NCBI GenBank assembly: GCA_963693315.1
Contig: OY856186.1
Coordinates: 378,671,522 to 378,735,521 of the forward strand
Direction: 5' to 3'
DNA length: 64,000 bases
Source: Diogma glabrata
Taxonomy: Eukaryota > Arthropoda > Insecta > Diptera > Cylindrotomidae
This document shows, one piece after another, positions 24,110 through 36,183 of the stretch. The position numbers were made by a program, and so were the translations under genes. Below the pieces are notes generated by a model that saw only the letters and a list, made by a program, of their open reading frames with translations, did not search any database and was not told the origin of the DNA. The number at the start of each line of letters is the position of its first letter. The first letter of the stretch is position 1.

Positions 24110-24560
24110 GTTAAGTTACCAAAATCTATGTATTAAATAGAACTAATCAAAATATTAACTCACATTATATGACCTTGAACATTTTCTTTTAGAAAAATGA
24201 CGGTAAAAAATTCGAAATCGATTTTCTAGAAATGCATGTTTATAAAATTTTTGATTTTTTAACATACGAAAGGTACATATGTTACTAACATTTTTTAAAA
24301 TTTTCAGGAGGGCAATATTATTTGTTTTTTTTTAATTAATATTCTTGTAATGTGCTTCAGAATTTAAATACGGTTAAACGACGACTTGCGTCTTGCGACG
24401 ACTTGCGAAAACTGACCATCCAACCTTTTTATTTGTCTTTGATGTCTATGTTAGTATCGGTTTTGTTATTTTGATTATTTTATTGTTTATGTTCATTACA
24501 GGTAACAAGTTTATAAGGCGTTTAATGGTTGAGGACATTTTTTTATCCGGTAATAAAATA
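24110..24560 (-). repeat. Dispersed repeat family member (orientation opposite to 56.7-57.2 kb)
   Basis: Reverse-complement similarity to 56740-57220 is clear from shared phrases such as GACCTTGAACATTTTCTTTTAG, ATTTTCTAGAAATGC, GGTACATATGTTACTAACA and GACGACTTGCGTC. The copies differ at many positions, so the family is old. It overlaps the 3' part of the decayed coding region read on the minus strand. Copy at 32527-32977. Confidence 0.75.
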
Positions 24561-25264
24561 TCACCTTTTTTTGATAGTAGGAGTTTTGATTGTTCAACTA
24601 TACATATATCTATTACAATCGAATTCTTGCATTATTTGACGTTGTGGCATAGAAAATGGTAAAACTGTTAACACTTCTATTCTTTTGGCTCGGTTTTCAA
24701 GTTCTTGAAACTTGGATTTAAGTTGTTCCATCATTTCTTTGTAATATTTACTTTCTTCATTACATGAGGTAGCGGTACGATATTATGTTGTGTAAGCATT
24801 TTACTTATTGTTTGCACTGCCAAATCAATGTTTGTTTTTTCTGATTTGCGATCTAAACGACTTAAACAAACTGGGTTATTAGATATTGTGATGATCACTT
24901 CGACCATCCTTTTCTTCTTAATTACTGTCTCTCTGCTACTTCCAGGTGAAGATGATTCCCTTGATTGTGATGATTCTGTGATCTGAAGATTAGGTGATAT
25001 GAAACTTAGATCTGATGTTGATGGCTTTTGTGGTGACAATAAATTTGATGGCTCACTATTTTCGATCGTTAATTCAACATGTTCATTACTACTTTTGAAG
25101 TTCATATTTCTATTCGCTTTTATAGAGTAGGAGGTACATATTTTAATTATTTTAATATTTTTTAACTCATTCTCACTTTTATTAATTGATGGTCTTAGAA
25201 TTTGTAACTGAAGTGGTTTCACATTTAGTAATTGTTTTGAACATTGTTGGGAATGGTTTAACAC
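24446..25264 (-). pseudogene. Decayed coding region of unknown family (copy 1)
   Basis: A 177-codon open frame (24731-25264) begins without an ATG; the first Met is at 25105. Its product has a Ser/Pro-rich middle (SPQKPSTSDLSFISPN) and a basic patch KKKR, then ends in a frame break near 24770. A second frame continues with a helix-like stretch NEESKYYKEMMEQLKSKFQ and LENRAKRIEVLTVLP. A third frame reads on with DILLPDKKMSSTIKRLINLL to TAG at 24446. This three-frame continuity suggests a once-coding region with two frameshifts, arranged as linker, coiled coil and C-terminal domain. I do not recognise the family; a DUF4806-like or transposon protein is only a guess. The BEL element inserted just upstream in copy 2. 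Confidence 0.45.
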
Positions 25265-26316
25265 CGTCTGGTTTGGTGCCGTTTAAGTCAGTTCATAAAT
25301 ACTATTCACGCTGGATCCAGTTTTATGTTGTTATTTTACTTTCATTTTCGGATACATAAAACGCAAGAGAGTCCATTTTTATTTGATATAAATAACAAAA
25401 TGTATATGATGATATGTTTAGTATAAAGTAAAAACTGTAGTAGGTTTCTTAAATATTGATTTTATCTTTAAAAGTTATATACATATATTTTATTCACAAA
25501 TATGTTTAAATTCACTATTGACATTAATTACTAATAAGAAATTGACGTTTGCTGACATATTTAATATAAAACGGTTATAGATTTTTTATTTTTACTGCTG
25601 ACAACACTTAATAAAATTGTAGTAAAAATTTTCTTGACTTATCGAATGTTAGAGTATGAACTTTTAAATTGGTCGACAAGAACTATCGTTTTTAAAACAA
25701 AGGCTATCGAATGTCAGAGTAAGGCCATAGCGTTAACATCCACAAAAATATAAAAAACTTACTAAAACTATTTCCGATGCCAGTTGTGATGGAGAGGCCA
25801 AAACTGATCCTATTATTTTTTCCCTCTTTTTTGATTGTGTTAATTGAAGTACTTGCATGTTTGAGGTACCAGTTTTATTCCCATACAGAAATTTCTTTTA
25901 TTGTATCTATAGGAGTTGCGATGAAGATAATTTATTTTAGTGTAATGGCGTAGTTTGTCCACTGGCCACCGTATTTTTCATGCTTTTGTATATGGCGTAA
26001 AAGCACATTAACTTATTACTGAAACTAATTATAAAAACTTTTGTTGCTTTGCGTAATCTCCACACTCTAATTCTTTCACTTATCTTTACCTTCTTATGAA
26101 ATAGTTTTTTATTTTATCTTTCTCCAGAAATGCAGAACATAGTGAAGATTTATTATTGCTTTTTTTTTTATTGATTTATTAACATATATAATTTTATAAA
26201 ACTTATTTCTTCTTTTCGAGCTCGATATATATTCCTCATATATGAGTCCTTCTCTTTCACATAAATATGTCTCCATATCTAATATTTTCAAACCGCCTTT
26301 TTGCCGGCACTTTCTA

Positions 26317-26392
26317 AGTTCTAGCTTAGTTGTTAAAGGGGTAGCCTTGTAAATCAAGTGTGCCGAATTCGATTCCCGTCTGATACCGTCAC
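26317..26392 (+). repeat. tRNA-like segment, copy in duplication unit 2
   Basis: Same sequence as 17900-17975, carried by the tandem duplication. Confidence 0.35.
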
Positions 26393-29236
26393 TTTCCTAT
26401 ACATTATTCAAAATGTGTGTTTTCAGACCTGGTCGTTATTAATCATTCTGAATATATGTTGTTAATGGTTATTGTGTTAATGGTTGTGCTGGGGATATGA
26501 TGTTTGATTCAAACGCTATTACTCTTTTTGTAAGTTACATGACAATTTAAAAATTTAATACCCGATTACTCATACTAAAAATTTTGTATTCCCATAATAA
26601 TTTAGCAACAACACAAATATTTTCCATATATTGTCAACATAGTAATTGATAGATGTACTATAAATTATGTCACGTTTACCTAAGATCTTCCGGAACCCAA
26701 CAAAATACTCATCAAATAGATGAAGATAAAACATGAGATTGAATCAAGTCAAAATATTTGTTGCTATGAGTTAGATAATAGATAGAAAATAGATAGATAA
26801 AAAAATGAAGATTTTAATATTGCAATAGGAAACGACATTACATTTCCTTCAATACCTCAAATCTCCAACTATAAACAATTCAGGAATAAAATGTTCTTCC
26901 TGTTCTCCACAATTCCATCGATAAAATTGAAATAATTTTGCTTTTTCTGAAATCATCATTTCTTTATCGTTGTATAAAAATTTATTTTCATAAATCTGGA
27001 AATAATAATAAAAGTTATTGGTGGGTGTGCTTCTTACAAATAAGTTTAAGTTTTCTTTGATTTTCATTTATAAAAGATTTTAACTGCTCGTTATCATTCT
27101 AATATAAATGAGATGATGATAGTTGTTATGGCAGAACGAAATGACCGCTTTACTGAAATAACGGAAATAAAACCAACTTAAAATAAATTTTATTTTTGGC
27201 TTTATAGTTTGGACATAAAAATCGAGTGTTTACTGATATTATAAATTTAAAGTAGAACTTTTTTTATATAAATAAGTGTTGGCAGATGAGATTCTATAAA
27301 AGCCATTAAAGCGGTAGCTTGACCTGAAAAATGAAACTTATTATTTTTAATCCAACAAAATTTGTCAAATTCAAACTAATCTATTTGATAAAAGTGTCAT
27401 TTGCAGCCATGGAAAGTTGACGCCAGCAAAATTGATTAAGATTATATAAAACACTTGCACATCCAATTTAAAATGAAAACGACCTTTAGTCCTTTTAATT
27501 TATACCTATCTACTGTTTATGGTACTAATATTCTAATATTATTCAAATCACTGTTTTAAATTAGTTTCCTTTAAATTTTAACACAAATTCACTCCACAAA
27601 ATAATATTTTCGCACATAAAATTTATCGCATGATGTTCTGCAAAACCATCATTAAAATCAAACCAAAACGAATAACCATATTTTTTTTTTATGTATTCTA
27701 ATTCCACAAATATTTTTCTCCGGAACGAAAACCCTAAATATGTCTATATGAAAACTTTGAAATCTAACAGAATAGACTTCCAATTTGTATTTTATATCAA
27801 AATATTTTGATATTGTTTTGTGGGTGGTAATGGACTCGAACGTTGATTTTACTTTTTTTTATCTTTTTATGATTTTTTTCGCTGGCTATGTTTATTCAAT
27901 GCTTGGTCAAATGGAAAATTAAACTTGTTCACTTTAGTGTTGTGAAGGTTTTCTGTTGTTGTTCTTTCTGTCGAATTCGATATAGCTGAGAAAAAACAAA
28001 AGGATGATGAAAATATGGTACGAAAAGCGCTTTTGTACAAGGAAAATATGAACGAGTATGAAAATAGCAACAACTGTTTTCTGTGTTTGCTGGATAGAAT
28101 ATAAATGTTTTTGTGATGGTCCGGTTTTAATTAAACAAAAACAGTTTTTAAAGATTTGGTGCTCGAGTACGAGAAAAACAGGTTTTGACTGACCGGGTGC
28201 GATTGAACTGTAAAAGTTTGACGCTGTTTTTAATTGAAACATCTTTCGAATTGATTTTTATTTATTGTATTGTGACGAAAAAACAGCGATGCATACAATA
28301 CAAAGACACACTATAGTTGCTATGATTTTTTCATGGAATCTTACACAATCGTTAGCCCAAATCAACCAAGATAAAATACAGTATAAATTTTAAACGTAAT
28401 GTTGTCGATTTCTAGGTTATTAATATATTAAAAACGCTAAAAGCAAGAAACATGTGAAATCAGCCAGAAACATGCAATTTTGGAAATGAGGTTTTGATTT
28501 TGTATATTTAGGTATTGGAATTCGTTGAAATTGTGGTGACTTTTTATTTAATCATTTGCGTTTAATTTGAAAATGTTCTTTAAATCCGTTTCAATTTTTT
28601 AGCAATAGATTAATAAAATTTTAGGTACAATTTTACTTCGGTTTGAAAGACCTAGGTATTACATTCATGAGCTAAAAGTGAAATTCTTACCCCAACTTTT
28701 TTTGGCATTTCTCGATGTTTTAGGACCTACTGATTCTAAAAAATCAAATGTCATCAAATTAAATGTATGTCTGTCTGTCTACATCTAGAAAACGGCTGAA
28801 GGGATTTTAAAACTTTTGATTTCTGTAACTGTGTCGTAAGTATGTCAAAAAATCGCAAGTGTGTCAAAACAAGGAAATATGCATATTTTTTGCTTAAAAA
28901 ACGTTCATTTTAAGTGATAATGAGTAGGAACAAAGAATGTGGAGAAATCTGGATGGTCGAGATTGGTATGTGAGATCAAAAACAAGATTATTGCATTATA
29001 AATTTGTCAAAAAAAAATGTTGCCAAGTGTGTCAAAAGAAAGATTTTTATTTATTTCTTTACCCAATCTTTTGGAAAAAATAAAATTAATTATTTGTACG
29101 ACTAGAAATTTTATTATTATTATTGAGAATTATGGCATTATAAGTTTGTCAAACAAATGTTGTCAAGTGTGCCAAAAAAATGATTTCATTTATTTTTTTA
29201 GATAATTTTTGGAAAAAAAAATTTAGCTGTTTGTTT

Positions 29237-30202
29237 ACGTAAATATAATTGAACATGGAAATTTTTGAAATTGTTATAGTTTTTGAAATATTTTTGGAAT
29301 TTTGGAAAAGTTTCAGTTTTTGATTTTGTAAGAATTTTCGAATATTTTTAGAATTTTGAAAAATTTTAAATTTTTGATTATATTATAATTTTTATAATTT
29401 TGGAAAAAGATTCAATTTTTGATATTATTATAATTTTGACAATAGTTTTAGAATTTTGGAAGAAGTTTGTATTTTTGAATTTTTGGAATATTATTAGAAT
29501 TTAAAAAAAGTTTAAATATTTGAATTTATTCTAAATTTTGGAATATTTTTAGAATTTTGAAAAATATTTTTGAATTTTATATATATTTTTAGAATTTTGA
29601 AAAAAGTAAGAGTTTTTGGAATATTTTTAGAATTTTGAAAAATTTGATTTTATTACAATTTTGGAAAAAGTTTCAATCTCTGATACTGTTATAATTTTTG
29701 CAATATTTTTAGAATTTTGGAAAAAGTTTGAATTTTTGAATTTTTAAGATTTTTTTTGGATATTTTTAGAATTTAGAAAAACTTTCAATTTGTGATCTTA
29801 TTCTAATTTTTGGAATATTTTTAATTTAATTTTTTAATTTTGAAAAAAAAATAGAATTTTTGAATTTTATATATATATTTAGAATTTTGAAAAAAGTTTC
29901 AATTATTGATTTTGTAAGAATTTTTTGGAATATTTTAGAATTTTGAAAAATTTTAAATTTTTGATTTTATTAAAATTTTTATAATTTTGGAAAAAGTTTT
30001 AATTTTTGATTTTGTTATAATTTATGCAATATTTTTAAAGTTTTTGAAAAAAGTTTTAATCTTTGATTTTGTAATAATTTTTGAAATGTTTTAGAATTTT
30101 GTTTGAAAAAAGTTTGAATTTTTGATTTTATTTAATTTTTACAATATTTTTGGAATTTTGAAAGAAATGTGAATTTGTGATTTTGTAATATTTTCTCGAA
30201 AC
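29237..30202 (+). repeat. Degenerate AT minisatellite, copy in unit 2
   Basis: Identical to 20820-21785, offset 8417. That even this slippage-prone array matches in length is informative about the age or nature of the duplication. Confidence 0.8.
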
Positions 30203-31352
30203 GATAAATGGAGAGGTTTTTGAGTAGTTTGCTGATTGTATCTTTTTACTTAAACTTTTTACTAAATTATGTTTATTTATGATCTGTTATAATTTTCCGA
30301 CAACGTATTGATGTTTCGTGTTAGTTTTGTAATACATATCTAAACATATATAAAAAATACATGAACTTTAACAAAAAGTTATGTTTGATATACATCGCTG
30401 CCCAAAACTAAAAACCATGTCCTCATAAAAGTTTTTAAAACTATATCAAAATCCTTAACCCAGACCGAAGTCTTGATATGTCAGAGCTGTGAGACTTCAG
30501 CCCATATTTTTCCATTTAAAATATAACCAACATTTTTGTTATATACATATAGGGTTAATATAACAATTGATGAAAAACGTGATATTATAACTATTCTTGT
30601 TTTTGTTTATAAATGATATTTTTTAGACGAAAAAATATTAAGGGACTTCTGAATTGAAAGGAGAAAAAACTAAAATAGTAGATTGTATTACTAGTGCGAA
30701 TATAGGATAGATTTAACTACAAATCTCACATGCAGGCGGCGTGCGTTTCAGGCATACAAAATATTTTGTGGTCATCTGTGCGGAAAAGTAGATTTTTCTT
30801 TTATTCTATTCTAGTAAAAAATTGAATATTGTTTATGCATGTGTTACAAAAAGTTTATTTTAAATTAAAATTGAATAAAATACATGTATTTATATTTTGG
30901 CTCATTCCATAGAAACATAAACCTCAATAGTTACAATGAAGTTTATGTTGTGTGGAAAACTTAATCTAATTGGAAACTTGCCCGTCATTATTGATACCAA
31001 AGAGAGGAAGTAAACAAATAAATTGTTTAAAAGATGGAAAAAAATAAATATTAATACTTATGGTTGTTAGAAATGCATTATTTTCTTATGTGTTTATTTC
31101 TGTTACGTTGGTCACGTTACGTTGATCACACAATTTTTTTAAAGGGAACCTCTACTGTATGTTTAAAGGGAACCTCTACTGCATTTGTGAAAAACATATG
31201 CTTATTTAAAAACAGATAACTTGTGCTTTATAAAAACCTAAATTTGAATTTATTGAAGGCAAACTTTCAGAGAAATTGCTTTGAAAGTGTGAGTAAGTTT
31301 TACTGTGGTATTTTTTTTGTTACGTTGGTTACAGCACTGAGTTTTGTTATTA

Positions 31353-31766
31353 TTACTAGGAGGGCCCGGCGTGCTTCGCTACGCTTATTGCTTAGAAGCA
31401 ATGATTTCAAAAAGTGGTAATGAGAAATGCTAGCATATAATTTTTAATTTTCTTTTTAAATATATGAATGAAAAATAATCAGAACTCTAGCTGATCAGTT
31501 CGGATATATGAAAAATTAGCGATCAAATAAGTTTTCAAGTAAGCTTATTTGATCTCTAACTTATTTGCCGCTAATTTTTCATATATCCGAACTGATCAGC
31601 TAGAGTTCTGATTATTTTTCATTCATATATTTAAAAAGAAAATTAAAGATTATATGCTCTCATTTCTCATTACCACTTTTTGAAATCATTGCTTCTACGT
31701 CAACAAAATGTCTACGCAAAAACTTTATTTATGAGCGTAGCGAAGCACGCCGGGCCCTCCTAGTAA
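31353..31766. mobile_element. 414-bp foldback MITE, copy in unit 2
   Basis: Same element as 22936-23349 carried along by the tandem duplication, not an independent insertion. Confidence 0.85.
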
Positions 31767-32002
31767 TATTTAAAAACAAAGAAAAATAATACGTTTATCC
31801 CCTCCAGAAGCATTTCATAAACTAAACTTTCTTATTTCGAAAATCATAAAAATAATGATAACTGAAAATATAAGACAAATTTGCTGTCTCTAATAATATT
31901 TAAAAAAAAAGAAAAATAATACGTTTATCCCCTCCAGAAGTATTTCATAAACTAAATTTTCTTACTTTGTTTTTGTTGTTTCGTATTTTTTTTCTCTTAA
32001 AG

Positions 32003-32137
32003 CAGGCTACAGACCTTCAATCAATTTGTCAATCAATTGAAAACGAAATAAAATTTCGGAGATTTTTACACTAAATTTTATTTCGTTTGTTTTCGTTTTC
32101 GAATTGATTGACAAATTTATCCAAGGTCTGTAGCCTG
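32003..32137. mobile_element. 135-bp MITE, copy in unit 2
   Basis: Same as 23586-23720, carried by the duplication. Confidence 0.75.
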
Positions 32138-32862
32138 TTTATCGTTTTTGTGAAAAAAAATATATACTTGGGCAATTCCATTTGATATTGTATAGCCGGG
32201 GCCGTTAAATTCAAAAATACATTTTAATTCGTCTATAACTTTTTTATTTATGATCCGAAAAATCCCAAAAATCTTTAAAACCTAAGTTACACTAATATCA
32301 GTTAGCAGTGAAAATTTGAAATGAATCAAAATTCGAATAAAAAAGCCTTAGGCTCCAGAAAGTTTTTTTTAGCGTATTAATATATAAGATATATTTAATT
32401 TGCTGCTTTTTTTCATTGGTAGTGTATTTCCTACCAGCATAATAGCATAAAATAACATAAATTTCATAAAATAACAATGTTTTTTATGAATAATAGGCAA
32501 AAGTATGAGTTGAAAAGGGTAAAAATGTTAAGTTACCAAAATCTATGTATTAAATAGAACTAATCAAAATATTAACTCACATTATATGACCTTGAACATT
32601 TTCTTTTAGAAAAATGACGGTAAAAAATTCGAAATCGATTTTCTAGAAATGCATGTTTATAAAATTTTTGATTTTTTAACATACGAAAGGTACATATGTT
32701 ACTAACATTTTTTAAAATTTTCAGGAGGGCAATATTATTTGTTTTTTTTTAATTAATATTCTTGTAATGTGCTTCAGAATTTAAATACGGTTAAACGACG
32801 ACTTGCGTCTTGCGACGACTTGCGAAAACTGACCATCCAACCTTTTTATTTGTCTTTGATGT

Positions 32863-33681
32863 CTATGTTAGTATCGGTTTTGTTATTTTGATTATTTTAT
32901 TGTTTATGTTCATTACAGGTAACAAGTTTATAAGGCGTTTAATGGTTGAGGACATTTTTTTATCCGGTAATAAAATATCACCTTTTTTTGATAGTAGGAG
33001 TTTTGATTGTTCAACTATACATATATCTATTACAATCGAATTCTTGCATTATTTGACGTTGTGGCATAGAAAATGGTAAAACTGTTAACACTTCTATTCT
33101 TTTGGCTCGGTTTTCAAGTTCTTGAAACTTGGATTTAAGTTGTTCCATCATTTCTTTGTAATATTTACTTTCTTCATTACATGAGGTAGCGGTACGATAT
33201 TATGTTGTGTAAGCATTTTACTTATTGTTTGCACTGCCAAATCAATGTTTGTTTTTTCTGATTTGCGATCTAAACGACTTAAACAAACTGGGTTATTAGA
33301 TATTGTGATGATCACTTCGACCATCCTTTTCTTCTTAATTACTGTCTCTCTGCTACTTCCAGGTGAAGATGATTCCCTTGATTGTGATGATTCTGTGATC
33401 TGAAGATTAGGTGATATGAAACTTAGATCTGATGTTGATGGCTTTTGTGGTGACAATAAATTTGATGGCTCACTATTTTCGATCGTTAATTCAACATGTT
33501 CATTACTACTTTTGAAGTTCATATTTCTATTCGCTTTTATAGAGTAGGAGGTACATATTTTAATTATTTTAATATTTTTTAACTCATTCTCACTTTTATT
33601 AATTGATGGTCTTAGAATTTGTAACTGAAGTGGTTTCACATTTAGTAATTGTTTTGAACATTGTTGGGAATGGTTTAACAC
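32863..33681 (-). pseudogene. Decayed coding region of unknown family (copy 2)
   Basis: Identical to 24446-25264. Here the BEL element begins 38 bases upstream of the open frame, separating it from any earlier exon. Since copy 1 ends in the same LTR head, both copies descend from the already interrupted locus. Confidence 0.45.
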
Positions 33682-33714
33682 CGTCTGGTTTGGTGCCGTT
33701 TAAGTCAGTTCATA

Positions 33715-33719
33715 AATAC
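33715..33719 (+). repeat. 5-bp target site duplication AATAC of the BEL element
   Basis: AATAC directly precedes the 5' LTR and occurs again directly after the 3' LTR at 46243-46247. Five-base duplications are usual for BEL/Pao integrase. A third copy at 25298-25302 belongs to duplication unit 1. Confidence 0.9.
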
Positions 33720-35760
33720 TATTCACGCTGGATCCAGTTTTATGTTGTTATTTTCCTGCAAATATAAAAAAAACATATTAAAAGTAAATTTAATCTAAAA
33801 TGGATCTAAAGTATCATATCTCTCTTAAAATCCAACGTTGATATCCTCGTCAGTCTTTTGTTGCATTGAAATTAGCTGTAAGAAATAAAAATAAGTATTA
33901 ATAAGAATATATTTTTCTAGATAATTAGTAAATATTGTTTACCTTTTACATTATCTTTTGAAAAAGTCATTCTGACATTGTTGCTTTGTTATTCAGCTCA
34001 GTTCGCATTTTCACCACTTTTTAAAATCTGGCGTATCTGTTTTCGATAAAACAGTTTAGTTCAGCAATATTTGTTGAGGTGTTGAAAATGTGTGGCTCTG
34101 TTGAAAGTAAAAGGTTCCACGTACTCATGTACATTTTGTATTTATAGCTGTGTAATTATAATTGTAATATAGTTTTTTAGATTTTTTTGAAGTCAAAGTT
34201 TGGTCTTCATTTGTTTGAGTTGTGTTTTCGAAATTAAAATGTTAAGATGTATTCAATATGCTTGCTGTGAAAATAAAGTTGTGAATTAGAGAAGTACATT
34301 GTGTTTTTGATAGGAGTGGGGCTTGAGACGAGTGCTCAAAGGGACTTGATATTGGTCCTCTCATAGTTTTTTCTCTTCAACAGGTGTGGTCGATATTGGG
34401 AACCGCCGCCATTGTTAGGCAACTATAATTCAAAATATTTATCATCGTCATCGAGGCCTATGATTAGGCAAATATATTTCAAAATATTAATCATCGTCAT
34501 CGAGGCCTATGATTAGGCAAATATAATTCAAAATATTAATCATCGTCATCGAGGCCTATGATTAGGCAAATATAATTCAAAATATTTATCATCGTCATCG
34601 AGGCCTATGATTAGGCAAATATATTTCAAAAATAGTTATCATCGTCATCGAGGCCTATGATTAGGCAAATATAATTCAAAATATTTATCATCGTCATCGA
34701 GGCCTATGATTAGGCAAATATATTCAAAAATAGTTATCATCGTCATCGAGGCCTATGATTAGGCAAATATAATTCAAAATATTTATCATCGTCATCGAGG
34801 CCTATGATTAGGCAAATATATTCAAAAATAGTTATCATCGTCATCGAGGCCTATGATTAGGCAAATATAATTCAAAATATTTATCATCGTCATCGAGGCC
34901 TATGATTAGGCAAATATATTTCAAAATATTAATCATCGTCATCGAGGCCTATGATTAGGCAAAAATAATTCAAAATATTAATCATCGTCATCGAGGCCTA
35001 TGATTAGGCAAATATAATTCAAAATATTTATCATCGTCATCGAGGCCTATGATTAGGCAAATATATTTCAAAAATAGTTATCATCGTCATCGAGGCCTAT
35101 GATTAGGCAAATATAATTCAAAATATTTATCATCGTCATCGAGGCCTATGATTAGGCAAATATATTCAAAAATAGTTATCATCGTCATCGAGGCCTATGA
35201 TTAGGCAAATATAATTCAAAATATTTATCATCGTCATCGAGGCCTATGATTAGGCAAATATATTTCAAAATATTAATCATCGTCATCGAGGCCTATGATT
35301 AGGCAAATATAATTCAAAATATTTATCATCGTCATCGAGGCCTATGATTAGGCAAATATATTTCAAAAATAGTTATCATCGTCATCGAGGCCTATGATTA
35401 GGCAAATATATTTCAAAATATTAATCATCGTCATCGAGGCCTATGATTAGGCAAATATAATTCAAAATATTTATCATCGTCATCGAGGCCTATGATTAGG
35501 CAAATATATTCAAAAATAGTTATCATCGTCATCGAGGCCTATGATTAGGCAAATATATTTCAAAATATTAATCATCGTCATCGAGGCCTATGATTAGGCA
35601 CATATAATTCAAAATATTTATCATCGTCATCGAGGCCTATGATTAGGCAAATATAATTCAACTACTTATCATCTGCCGTGATGCCTTCCCGGTAAGATTT
35701 TAGTTCTTCCATCAAAATATAAATACAGTCCACTACTTGCTTGACTGGGAGGCTTCGCCA
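33720..35760 (+). repeat. BEL 5' LTR
   Basis: It starts TATTCACGCTGGATCC, not TG, and ends GGCTTCGCCA. An AATAAA at 34272-34277 is a plausible polyadenylation signal; a TATAAATA at 35718-35725 lies only 35 bases before the LTR end. More than half of the LTR is the 49-bp tandem array. Confidence 0.95.
34414..35662 (+). repeat. 49-bp tandem array in the 5' LTR, about 25 units
   Basis: The constant part ATCATCGTCATCGAGGCC plus TATGATTAGGCA recurs every 48-50 bases about 25 times, preceded by one degenerate unit. The variable linker comes in four main versions that alternate in a higher-order pattern. Each unit contains GCCTA-TGAT-TAGGC, able to form a small hairpin. If AATAAA at 34272 marks the RNA end, the array lies in U5 and so in the 5' leader of the genomic RNA. 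Confidence 0.95.
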
Positions 35761-35762
35761 TT

Positions 35763-35783
35763 TGGTCCTTCGAGCCGGATTTG
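35763..35783 (+). promoter_or_regulatory. Primer binding site complementary to tRNA-Tyr 3' end
   Basis: Two bases after the LTR lies TGGTCCTTCGAGCCGGATTTG. Its complement CAAATCCGGCTCGAAGGACCA agrees, from memory, with the 3' end of insect tRNA-Tyr including CCA. A perfect match of up to 21 bases would be long for a primer site. Confidence 0.8.
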
Positions 35784-36183
35784 GAGCATTGAGCCATCAG
35801 CAATCTTCAATCAACTGGATAACCCAGGTACAAAATTATAACTTTAACTAGATTTAATAATTATTTATGGTTCATTAATTGATTTAATTGTTATATCGCT
35901 GATCTTAACCTTATGTATAAACCTTTTTGGAAAATATTAAGTCTGCTTTAAGTTTTTGAAATTTTCTCTTTTACATTTTTTTTAAGTGTTCTGTCTTAAT
36001 CAATTGCACCGCTGTTGATGGTGTTGAATCGTCGGTTCCTGGCGTCATGAGTGTACCAAGTGTCTGTTATTACAATTCTGGTCACAGTCCCATTGGTTTT
36101 TGCCACTTTTGACGTGGAGATACACGCACAACAGTGTTGATTTAGGTGTGGACGTGTGTTTCGTACTTACTGCAACTGTCCAC
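35784..36183 (+). other. BEL 5' leader between primer site and gag-pol start
   Basis: Four hundred bases with no long frame ahead of the chosen ATG. A CGTCGGTTCCTGGCGTCATGAG phrase near 36030 is partly mirrored at 43640-43670 (CATCGACGCCAGGAACAATGAG, inverse sense), which could pair 5' and 3' ends of the RNA. Confidence 0.45.

Larger units (their letters stand above)
16921..25337 (+). repeat. 8417-bp tandem duplication, copy 1
   Basis: Every position compared in this block recurs exactly 8417 bases later, and every open frame has the same translation in both copies, so there is no net insertion or deletion. The left edge shares only TT (16919-16920) with the sequence before copy 2. The right edge holds the first 35 bases of the BEL LTR (25303-25337) preceded by the target site AATAC (25298-25302), and then jumps into the start of copy 2. 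The content is described in the separate entries. Confidence 0.97.
25338..33754 (+). repeat. 8417-bp tandem duplication, copy 2
   Basis: Direct repeat of 16921-25337. It differs in its right context: here the LTR head continues into the full BEL element, whereas copy 1 stops 35 bases into the LTR. Confidence 0.97.

Noticed and set aside
24393..24662. 89-codon plus-strand gene (and copy at 32810-33079)
   Set aside because: It is antisense to the decayed coding remnant and to a dispersed repeat, and has no family signature.
34414..35662. CRISPR-like regular repeat array
   Set aside because: The repeats are nearly continuous with short, recurring linkers instead of unique spacers, lie in an LTR, and are repeated identically in the other LTR. 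No cas genes; eukaryotic context.
36100..36183. Upstream start of the BEL polyprotein at 36100
   Set aside because: The first codon there is TTG; the first ATG is 36184 and begins a plausible gag N-terminus.
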